A DNA stretch of 64,000 bases from Misgurnus anguillicaudatus (Eukaryota; Chordata; Actinopteri; Cypriniformes; Cobitidae). Within the stretch, counting starts at the first letter, position 1. The number at the start of each line of letters is the position of its first letter. Shown piece by piece: positions 38,383 through 50,300 of this stretch. The notes below the pieces were generated by a model. The model ran no database searches, had not been told where the DNA came from, and saw nothing but the letters and a program-made list of their open reading frames with translations. A program made the translations under genes and the position numbers. The DNA lies in contig NC_073359.2 in assembly GCF_027580225.2 (NCBI RefSeq), forward strand, positions 17,058,001 to 17,122,000, read 5' to 3'.

Positions 38383-41300
38383 CTATTGATAAGATAAAAT
38401 AATAACAAGTGTAAGTGCAGGTCTCGTTTAAAAATTAAGCTTTTGTTTTAGTCGGCAGGGTGACCCGGTACATTAGCAATAAATTGAATTCTGCTCAGCT
38501 TTGTTGCACTGCCAATAGTTTCTGTCACTTAAAACTAATAAAACATTTTAAAAATGTTAAACATAAAGGGGTGGTTTCCCTGACATGGTTCATCCTAGTT
38601 CCAGACAAGACTTAATTTAAAAACACCTTGAATTGACATATCTTAACATACAGTTAATCAGTGCCATTATGTTAGTAAAAAACTACTTAAATATCCTAAT
38701 ATAACTAAGACCAAGTCCTGGATTAACCTAATACCTATCCAGGAAACTGCCCCAAAATGTTTATAAGGGACAAAGACAAAGCATCACCCACCACTCCTTC
38801 TGGATCCACCAGCAGCAGATGTTTGGGCAGGCCGCACTGCATCCCCGTCAGCACATACTGGCCTGGGTTAGTCGCGCTGTCCCGCACCAGGAAATCTCCA
38901 TCTCGGACCAGGAGATTCTCTGCGTCCCTGCGGCTCATGCGTCCGTGGTACCACATTTCACGTCGTAGTTGGTCTTCTGTAGGGGCGACGGGAGCCCGCC
39001 GACGCGGGGGACTCGGCCACTTGTCCTCCAATACACAAACCCCACTGGCCTCGTGTAGACGCAGAGCGTCCTCGAATGGCCCTATGAAATTGTGCAGAAT
39101 GTAAACAGGTTTGGTTATTTGCAAATGAGTAAGATAACAAAATAAAGAGTGGAGCATTTATTTTATTGCATTTTAATGCTGTCCACTGTACTTATTGTAT
39201 ACATTTTAAGGTTTGCGTCCAATAAGAAAATGTTTTATACTTTATTTGTGTTAAACCTATAATGCATTATCATATAGCTGACTCACTCATGTCAAATATG
39301 TCTTTCTTAGGACTATCGGGTTTTCGTCCTCCTCGTGTGTCCGCTGAGGTCTCCGCTGTGTCCAGATTCTGAGTGTTTACATACAGGTGTTCCTCATAAT
39401 CGCGGCTGCCAGGTGGGTGACCATCTGCTCGCAAGTAACCATCAGAAGTCAAACCTACAGTATGAACAAAAGTTACATTAGAGTAATAGTACAGTGCATC
39501 AAGATAGTGACTTGATATTTATTATCAACCACTAGGTGTCTCACTTGAGCTACCGTTGTTCTCCGTGTCCCAGTGCACTTCATAACACAAGTGGGGGGCA
39601 GGAAGGGTGTTTACTTCTCTTTTGGCTGGTGACCCCATCTGAAAGGTTAAGGTCAGGTTTTAAGATCAGTTTTTGCTTGCAAGCTTAATAATATAGGTCT
39701 CATGGACCTTCAGCTCATTTGGACCTCATGAAAACAAATCGCATTAAGTGGAATGTGAACAGACAGACAGAAAAATGCATGCAGTTAGTGAATCGACCAG
39801 ACCACTGAAACAACATTAGGGATGTTGTTGTTTACATTCTCAATCAGAGCTCAGGTTAGACTTAGGCGGGCTTTCGGTGCATTGGGTTCACCCTGGCCAG
39901 CAATTCACAGAGGGTACTTACAGAAATCAAATGATGATGATGAATGGTTCAGCTGGCCAGGTTTATGCAGTTAAAAGGTTCAAAGGTTGGAGTAAGATGA
40001 GATTTGATATGTATTGATTATTGATGAATTTCTCATTTCATACAAAGGGCATATGGGCTATGCGTTACGGTTACATAAAATTAACAGTGGTTGGTAAGGC
40101 CAATAGTGATTTTTGTCTTGTTTTCAGTAAAAATATCCAAAAATTCTTGGATTGGGATGCTTTTTCTTGATGAGCAAAACGACCCAAGAGGGTGGGTCTC
40201 GTTTTTAGACCTAAAAACATCAAATTAAGTGATTTTGTGCATTAAACAAGCAAAAAAATCTGCCAACGGGGTAGGCAAATTTTCAAGATGAAAAATGTTC
40301 AAGATTTTTTGCTTACCCCATTGGCAGATTTTTTTGCTTGTTTTATGCACAAAATCACTTAAAGGGGCCATGGCATGAAAATCTGACTTTTTCCATGTTT
40401 AAGTGCTATGATTGGGTCCCCAGTGCTTCTATCAACCTAGAAAATGTGAAAAAAATCAACCCAGTAACTTAGTTTTGGTAAACCATTCTACAAGCACATG
40501 AAAAAATCGTAGAAATTTGGCTCTCCTTATGATGTCATAAGGAGCTCTTATTATAATAATACCGCTCCTTAATCTGCACTATCCAACCACAGCACTGCCA
40601 TTTAGTGCAGAGAATAGCACAATTGAGTTTTAATTGCAACAAACCACTATCATTGTGATCAGTGTTTGAATTTTATCAGCTCATTTGCATTTTAAAGGAC
40701 ACACCCAAAACGGCACACTTTCCCACACACCTACAAAGTGGCAATTTAACATGCTATAATAAATTATTTATATGGTATTTTGAGCTAAAACTTTACATAT
40801 GTGCTCTGGGGACACCAAAGATTTATTTGAGATCTTAAAAAAGTATTGTGCCATGGCCCCTTCAAATTTGATATTTTTGGTCTAAAAACTATAGACTTAT
40901 TTTCTTAGGTCGTTTTGCTCATCAAGATAGGTCATCTTAATTTTAGAATTTTTTTATATTTTTTACTTGAAAATATTTTTTGGCAGTGAAGCTGTTTCTT
41001 GTAACTGTTGAAATAAAATATGTATAGAGATGTAACCAGTCGTACTCGCGTCCCGAGCGAGAGTCGAACCGCTCTGGTCTGACATGAGAGTCGAACGCTC
41101 TTACAAGGAGGTTAAGACGTCTGTCGCTACACCGCAAAAAATGAATGTCTTACTTGGTATTTTTGTCTTGTTTTCTAATATAAATATCTAAAAATTCTTT
41201 CATTGAGATACATTTATTTGGTAAGCAAGTTGCTTAAGATAATAAGTCTTGTTTTTGTTTTTTTATAAATTAGGAAAATCAAGAGTTTTTTTACTTACAA

Positions 41301-44300
41301 GAAGTCAAAATATCTGCTAGCGCAGTAAGAAAAATGAACTTAAATTAAGTTTGTTGTATTAAGCTGAAACTGGAATTAAGTTTATTTTTCTTTCTGCACT
41401 GGCAGATATTTTGACTTCTTGTAAGTAAAAAAACTCTTAAGCCACTTGCTTACCAAGATAATGTATCTCAAATTTTAGATATTTATATTAGAAAACAAGA
41501 CAAAAATACTAAGTAAGACATTCATTTTTTGCAGTGTAGATCATTTCTTGAGGTTGGGGTTTAATTTTACTGCACAGCTCTCACTGCACTAGAAAAAATG
41601 ATTTTCAAGAAAAAAATTCTTAGTATTTTTGACTTGTTTTCAGTAAAAATCAAGATGTATTTTCTTGATGAGCAAAATGACCCAAAAAAGTCGTTTTTAA
41701 ACAAAAATATAAAATTTAAGTGAATTTGTGCTTTAAACAAGCAAATAAATCTGCCAATGGGGTAAGCAAATATTTCTTTATTTTTCTTGAATTGAAAAAT
41801 GTTCAAGATTTTTTTGCTTACCCCATTGGCATATTTGTTTGCTTGTTTTCTGCACAAAATCACTTAAATTTGATATTTTTGGTCTAAAAACTAGACTTAT
41901 TTTCTTGGGGGTCATTTTGCTCATCAAGAAAAAGCATCTTAATTTAAGAATTTTTAGATTTTTTTACTGAAAACAAGACAAAAATACTAAGAATTTTTTT
42001 CTTGAAAATAATTTTTTGCAGTGTGACACACTGGTGCTTACTGCTTAGTGATATTTGGAAAATCGGGACATTGGATTAAAAAAGAATTATGACATAACCT
42101 AGACCCGCTGTCACTTATTGTCACAGGAACGGAAGCACTGACTGCAAGGCTTTTTATATTGCCGTTTGATGACCATTAATCATTGGGGGGGATACATTTT
42201 GTCCCCACCGGGATAAAAATAAATCATCAGAGGCAGGTATAAAAACACCAGAGGGGGGATAATCCCCACCATCCCCCCGGCAAATCGCACCCTGATAATT
42301 ATGCTATTATTATTATCATCATAGTTTCACATTTATCTTCCTGCACTTGCGACACCAACGCACATTGCATGCTTTTCCATTACAAGCTCTTGCATACGTC
42401 TGGGACACATTTTGATTATTAGTAGTAGGCTTTTCCCTGGGAATCAAACTTATGAAAGTTGCGCTGCTTGCACACAGTTTACAGTCAGCCATACACATGT
42501 ATGTATTTATATTTTTTACCTGAGCTGTTTTGTTCTGTGGTTGGGTATGGGCGTGACCCAATAGGCCCACTGGAGGCCTGAGTCTGGAGTCCACCACGCC
42601 CCCAACTGGAGGCTCCTTGCCTGGGATGTTGTTGTAATAATTATGCTCGGATGACTCTTCATCATCACCCCATGCTGACTCCTCTGTTCGTATATTCCTA
42701 ACGTAATAATTAAAAAAACAATTTACTTGCAATTGACTTTTGAATTCAGATGCGAAACCCTGCGAAAAGTGCGTCTGATGTGTTTTCTTGTATAAGGCTC
42801 TTATGTTTAGGTTCAATACTTTGATGGCAATGAAACGTTTATTAGTCAGTAACACTTTTTTACAAAGTGAAATTTAATTGGTATTTAAGAAATTCCACTG
42901 CAAAACCCTCTAAGTGCATGCTAGCTTTTTTTGGCAAAAACGTCGACTTTTTTAAAAAATCCACTTTTTTAGACAAGACATAGTAAACAGTTGCAAAATC
43001 ACTAAAGATGCAACTAGGAACATTGCAAATTAAAAATGTATAAATAAAGAAACTGTAACACATATAAACTATTAAACCCACTATTTGCAGTAGACAATTT
43101 CACCCAGTTTTTGCATGGTCCGTTTTTTATGCGTATTACAGGATCACATGTGCTGATACAGTACTATTTATGTATTGCGCAAGGACATTGTGCCCATGTA
43201 GCATTTTATATCAGTGAGGTTCCAGTTACTGGAGAATCATGTCTATAAAGGGCATAGACAGCAAGTCTAGATTTGGAGATGGAGCGAAAATTTACAAAGA
43301 TAAGCGAGTGCATATACAAACAATGACTTAAGAATCGAGCAAAGCAAATTATCTGATGTGACACAAAGCAATCTTGTGGCTTTTGAGAGCCCCTTAAATG
43401 AGTTTAGCTTTAAATAACAGTCTGGGATCAAAACATGATGGCCAAATGAAATACAACCCCATCCGTATCTGGTTTCAGTCATGTGAATGACACAGGAAAA
43501 ATTATTCGTCTAGGACTGAAGGCCTTCATGGATTACAGGTGAAGTAGTGCACATGATCATATCTTTCTATAAAAAGAAAGATAATACAGTGATTGGTTGC
43601 TTTTAATGTCAATCAGAGGCTTTTGCCGTCTAATGGTGCGTTCAAACCAGACACAGAAGAGGCGGCAAGCGTGAGTGATGTACATGTTAAGTCAATGCAA
43701 AGACGCGAATAGGCATCCTGCGGCGCGGTATGCATGAATTGAGTGCTCCGCACGAAAAATCTGAATTTTGATGGAGAACAGAGCCTCGTTGACCATTTAG
43801 GAGCTTGCTCTAGTATTGACGTGATTACATGAAGCGAGAGGAGTCGGATAAGCCCCTCCCATGACCTGAATTTCCGTGGGAATGAATTTCATGCGCGGCG
43901 TTCACGGGCGAATGAAGCGAGTAAACTTAAAATGTTCAAGCATCCAACCACGCGTGAATAGCGCGTTTGTGCCGTCTCTTTAGCGTCTGAAATGAAAGAG
44001 GTGGCAAGCACGAGTGATTTACATGTTAAGTCAATGCAAAGATGCGAATAGGCATCCTGCGGTGCGGTAAGTGTGAATGGCGCAGATGGTGCGGAACGCA
44101 CGTTACGAGCGCATTGCTGCATGATCCACGTGAGTTGAAAAATCTGAACTGTGGCGGATTTTCGCCCCACGTTAACCAATCAGGAGCTTGCTCTAGCAAT
44201 AATGTGATTACAGGAAGCGAGCGGAGGCAGAAAAACAAAGCAACAATGGAAGACATCATTGTTACACGAGATATCTTCATACTTTTACAGGAATTAGAAG

Positions 44301-47300
44301 ATCTTGTTTGGAAGAAAGTAAGTGAGGAGGTCGAACAATCTGGTAAGTTTACTCAATTTAAGCTATATAAGCTCCTCCCATGACGTGAATTTACGCGTGA
44401 ATGTCTCGAATGACTGGAATTTCACGTGCGACTTTCATGCGCGAATGAAGCGAGTAAACTAAAAAAATGTATGTGTCCAACTATGCGCAAATAGCACATT
44501 TTTGCAGCATCTTCCGTGTCTTACTTTCTTTCTTACTATTTTTGTCTTGTTTTCAGTAAAAATATGGATTTTTTGATGAGCAAAATTACCTAGGAAATAA
44601 GTCTAGTTTTTAGACAAAAAATATAAGATTTAAGCAAATGTGTGCTTAAAACAAGAAAAAAAATCTGCCAATGGAATAAGATTTTTTTTATTAAGTGTTT
44701 ATGAAAAAGTTAACTTTATTCAAGACAATTTTTCTAATTCCAATGGCAGATTTTTTGCTTGTTTTAAGGACTAGTTTACTTAAAGTTTATATCTGTTGTC
44801 TAAAAACTAGACTTATTTTGCTCATCAATAAAATCCATCTTAATTTAAGAATTTTTTGATATTTTTACTGAAAACAAGACAGAAATACTAATAGTATTTT
44901 TTGTCTTGTTTTCAGTAAGAAATATCTATAAATTCTCAAATTAAGATGTTTTTTCTTGATGAGCTAAACGACCCAAGAAAATAGGTCTAGTTTTTAGTCT
45001 AGTTTGGCAGATTTTTTTTGCTTGTTTTATGCACAAAATCACTTAAATTTTATATTTTTGGTCTAAAAACTAGACTTATTTGTGTGGATTGTTTTGCTCA
45101 TCAAGAAAAAGCATCTTGATTTAACACTTTTTAGATATTTGTACTGAAAACAAGGCAAAAATTCTAATTAAGAAAGTATTTTTTGCAGTTTTGTCCTAGT
45201 TTAACGTTAAAAAAATTTATCGATTGGTGTCTCACCTGTCCATAGGGGGAATGGCTTTGGGTGGGCTGTGCAAATACTGTTTGAACTGAAGTTCAAAGGC
45301 CTGGCCGATGGTACTGATCACATTCTGGGCAAGACCATCACCACACTCCAGGATATGACAAGCTAGAGAAACAAGAACCAAGTGAAATTATTTACATGTG
45401 AAAAACCTGGCTTTGGTGTAAACCATGACACAAAGAAATCACACAGGGGGCCAAATGTCTTGGAGGGTCACAGACTAAACCAATCAATGACTTTATAGGC
45501 ATCATCTGTACACCATATGCAGTACATTAAATTAATGAGATCAAATGTGACTTATGTAAAAATTAAGTTTAAGTCATTTTTTGTGATTTACTGTTTTCAA
45601 AAATCATCCTACATAATGCAAAGAACATATTGTGAAACTATAACCTAGATAACTGACTGAGTATAAGTCATGTTAGAGATTGAAATCAATTAATGAAATC
45701 AAACTTGGATGCTCCTAAAATCTCATAGCCAAATTACGAGACTTTAGCCAGGATTTTATAGACAGAGTCACATATACGACATAACCAGGTATCTGTTTTA
45801 AACCAGTCCATTACAACAACAATCGTCCCTATAGCAACCCATGACCGGGGGCTTTTTACCATTTGTGAGATGTATGCAAGAACAACATCATAAAATACCT
45901 CTTTGATTCACAGGATCTTTGGCCACATAGGCAACGTAGTCAGGCGTATCCTGAAACGCAAAATAAAAAGTCAGAGCGAGGGTCAAATTTGATTGGGTGG
46001 CATAAAATGAACAGAAGCAGAGCTGCGTAAGAGGACTCACAGAGTCTCCGCCAGAAGCGAAGGAGATGGACTGCATGGGGTGGTGTGCAATTACCTAAGA
46101 GCAAGAGAGAGAGAAAAAGGGTGTGATGTCTGCATCAGTTCAAATCAATAAAATCAGCAGTACTTCAGAATGAAACAGACAAAACAACGCCAACATTATC
46201 ATCCGCAGAATGACATCTGCATCCTGTGTTAAATATAGACAATATAAAATGAAAATGCCGCATTGTAATAAGCTGAACTCTTAGCCGAGGGGCATTGTTG
46301 ATGATTCAGGGGAATGGGGTGAGGGTTAACCTGTCGTGTGGTGGGGACCAGCAAACTCAAGCCCTCGATGGAGATGTTGACCCCGATGCTCATCCCAGCA
46401 AAGCGTAGGTTACTCTTCCCCATGATGGACTGGAGGGTTTTGTTGGTGACCTAATAATGAGACGAAATCAAATTACACTCTAAAAATAATGCTGGGTTAT
46501 TTTTAACCCAGCATTGTGTCAAAATAGGACGAACCCAACTGGTTTTAACCCAAAATGCTGAGTTGTTGGGTCAAATAACAAATTTTCTGGGTGAATGTAA
46601 CCCAATGGTGTGGTTCAACCGTTTTTAACAACCTTTTAGAGCTTGTTTACACCTGGTATTAAGATGCGTTTTGGTCGGATCGGATTACAAGTGGACAACG
46701 CTAAATACAGGTGTAAACGTGGTGTGAAACGTTTTGAGCTTGTCCACTTTAGGCCACACTCAGAGGTAGTCGAAAACGCATTCTGCCATATTGCTTTTGT
46801 GATGCGCGAGTGGTTGAACAGCTACAAAAAACCGCCTACTCTCCGCCTATTATTTTATGTGTAATGTACCGAGCACAATCAGATTTGACTTCTAGTGCAA
46901 ACACACAGCCCAAACTTTATGCTTTTATGGCTGCCCTCCGCCTCTTTCATTTTTGTTTAAAGAGCACCTATTGTCCACATTTTTAAATTTATATTAGTAC
47001 ATGTTAACAATATGCAAAGTAAATGATGACGCGATTTATCATCTCCAATGTAAATCTCTTTTCTTGGACTACAACAAACACACAGATTGTAGGCAACAGT
47101 TTACTTCCTGGGATTTATGATGTAGACAAGACCGACATTATGATAATTTCTCCTGCTTTGGACTGTAAGTGAACTGTTAGCAACCAAATCTTTCAAACAT
47201 GGTAAGGAGCGTCACGTTTCCGGCTGACGTCAGAGGTATTTAGGCCAATCACAACGTACAGATTAACTAGCCAATCAGGGACACAGAGCTTTTTAAATCT

Positions 47301-50300
47301 ATGCGTTTCAGTAAGAGAGTAAAATCTGGAGCTACAGAAATGTACGGTATGTGGAAAATAATGTGTTTTTAACCATAAAAAACGTAAACACATTGTATTA
47401 TACAAAATACACAAAAAAAATTGTTTTTAGCAATGAAATAGGTGCTCTTTAATTATGCGAGCATGTGAAAGTTGAACAAGCTTATTTCATCGATTGCTCT
47501 GAAATATCAAAGAAAGCACTTATCTCACAAGGCAAAAAAATAAATTCTCTGGCCAAAAATATATTTTACATAAATGTAAATACATTTGGTACAATGTTAT
47601 GCTCAATTGAATATATTTTTTAATGTGGAAATATATTTAGTTTAACCTTCATATATCAACATATTTCAAAATGTATTTCAAGGGCAAGCTAATATATTTC
47701 TAATTTTACATCCCATATGGCAAAAATTTAATTTTTTGCCTAAATATATGCTAAATACAAGAAAATTTTACAAAGTATATTTCTGAAATTGAAAATATAT
47801 TTAATTTGAACCTTTTTAAAACTGTTATGTTTATAGGTTTGTAACATAAAGTTTTTCTTCCAATGCGACGTGAATATATTTCCTTGGATTGACAAATATG
47901 GAGGGCAAAATATATTTTTAATGCTTTAAAATTTATTTAAAAATATATATTTAAAAATATACAAAAAATGGCCAAAAAATATATCAGTGAAAAATATCTT
48001 TTTGTAAACATATTCCAAAATATATTCCAGCAAATATATTTGTTGGCCATTTTTTGTATATTTTAAAATATCTTTTTTGCCGTATGGGATATACCAGCCT
48101 GATCTCACGAGAATTCCTACATATTTTATGAGTTGGCTAATTCGTATGAATTCATACAAAGTTAATCGCGCAAAAACTTACAATTATTATAAAAAAACAA
48201 TAAAGAAACCCAACCCCTAACCCTGCCCCTAACCCCAACGTCACAGGGGTTAGGTTCAGGGTACAAAAATCAACGAATGTGGTCGTATGAATTAATATGA
48301 ATAAGCCACCTCATAAAATATGTACAAATTGCCATGAGATAGCGTTAGATATACATGCACAAATGTTGTGCAACATGTTTACTAATAACACAAGCAGCGG
48401 ACTTTGACCTAATATTAAGGTGGATCAATTTAAACCTGTTATATCTCCCGCTCACATTTAAACAAAAGCAGAGGGACTCCCCCACAGACCACCCCGTCAG
48501 TAGTCAGACAGAAGCAGTCGAAAGTGTACAAAAGAGACGGATCAAAATGCCAGTTTCTCTCTCGCCCAATTGTGATCTGATAGACCAAAACGCATCTTAA
48601 TACCAGGTATAAACAACCCCTTAGAGTGTAGCAATTAGATGTTTAATTCATATAATCATGCAGATGGGGAGCATTTTGACTGGACAAAAATATGTGTAGT
48701 GCAGGATGAGTCATCAATATTCTTATTACATTTTCTGGAAGAGAAAGACCAGATGCTAAGAGCTATTTTGAATCTAATTTGAGATCAAAATGAAAATCAC
48801 ATCCTTACTTTCTTCTTCCAGGCAGCTTTTCCTCCTGGTACGGCTTCACACAACCTGTTGATGGCCTCTCTGCATTTACACGCACAAACATAAAGATATA
48901 ATAAGCAGTGTAAGTGTTACTAAAACCCACGATAAAACATTTGCTTCAGCGACACCACAGTGTGAAAATACACTCTTAGAACGAATGTGGGACAACACAC
49001 TTGCGTTGTCCCAGAATTCACCCATCTCTGTGTTATTATTGAAACAACACATTTTGTGTTACTTTTAACACATTTTGTGTTATATTTTAACACAAAATGA
49101 CACACAATGTGTTAAAATTACACATAATGTGTTAAAAGCTTAACGCACAAAGATGTGTAAAAAATGTATGGCAGGAAAAAGTCCGACCACACCGGACAAC
49201 CATGTTACCGAAATAAGTCCTATAGTGCGCATTCAAATCAGGTCAACAAACAACAGCCTGTTTCAGTTTAATGTCACCACAGAGTTCAACAACACTGCGT
49301 GATGAGAAGCTAATGAGAACAAACTGAAATGTACCATCAATGTTCTGGATCTACATTATCTGCAGTGGTTGTTTGCATTTTGCATGGGGTAGCTTGGTAT
49401 GGTAACTTGGTATGGTTATTATCTTATGTCTATAGAGTTCACCATATGTGATAGTAGTAATGTGCTACTAAGGACTTCTTTTGGACAACTTTAAAGGCAA
49501 TTTCCCCAAAAAAATCAGATTCCAGATTTTCAAATAGTTTTATCTTGGTCAAATACTGTCCAACTAACAAACCACATCAGTGGAAAGTACAATGTATAGC
49601 TTAAATTTAAGTCACATTATATAAAAGTGTCTGCCAAATGCATAAATGTAAATAATAGTGATGCTGGGTTTATTGACAAACTTACACAAAAGCATATGGT
49701 TCTCTGCAAATGGTGGTTAAGCGTTTCGCAACCTCTGCGGGGGAGTTATGGGTTATGAGGACAGCCGACTGACTTCAAAACACCAGTCTGCTATCAAGTA
49801 ACCCATTAATATTTTAAAGGTGCCAACTGTTTCGGCAGAGGACTTTTGAGGGAATTTTTCTAATAATAAGTTGTACATTTTGACTGGGTGTGATTAAGCA
49901 AATTTGTGACTGCTTTGTACCTTTACAAATGATGAGCTAGCCCACCCACACGCCTTTTTTCACATCAGTTTCTCTTGCAAAACAGATTGTTTCCAACATT
50001 CCCATTATAACCAGTCTGTGCCTTCCCAGTGATGTCATACACTCTATCGCCCGACTCAAAACAAACCACTCGTCTCCAGTCCTCTGTTTATCACTTTCTA
50101 GCTCCTCCCTATGCAATCTGCATCATCTTGGGTCCCAGCAGACCTCTATAGTCATTAGCAGGAGTCATTAATAATACATGGCTGTATCACTCTCTGTCCA
50201 TCTCCACAGTTCTATCTGCACTTTAGCCAGTCGTGGGCCACGGGGTTCGAGTTACCGTCAATCGATGAGCAAGGGCAGGGAGAGGGACTCCGTTAAGCTC

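Larger units (their letters stand above)
46638..48620. mobile_element. Element with GTTTACACCTGGTATTAAGA ends, in shc2 intron 3
   Basis: GCTTGTTTACACCTGGTATT and AATACCAGGTATAAACAACC are inverted ends, with AGATGCGTTTTGGTC opposed to GACCAAAACGCATCT. It carries further insertions (46957-47452, 48085-48352). Confidence 0.82.
46474..48632. mobile_element. CACTCTAAAAA element split by a larger insertion
   Basis: CACTCTAAAAATAATGCTGG and internal TTTTTAACCCAGCATT palindromes at the left; the matching right end TTAGAGTG is found only at 48621-48629. The gap is filled by 46638-48620. Confidence 0.65.
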
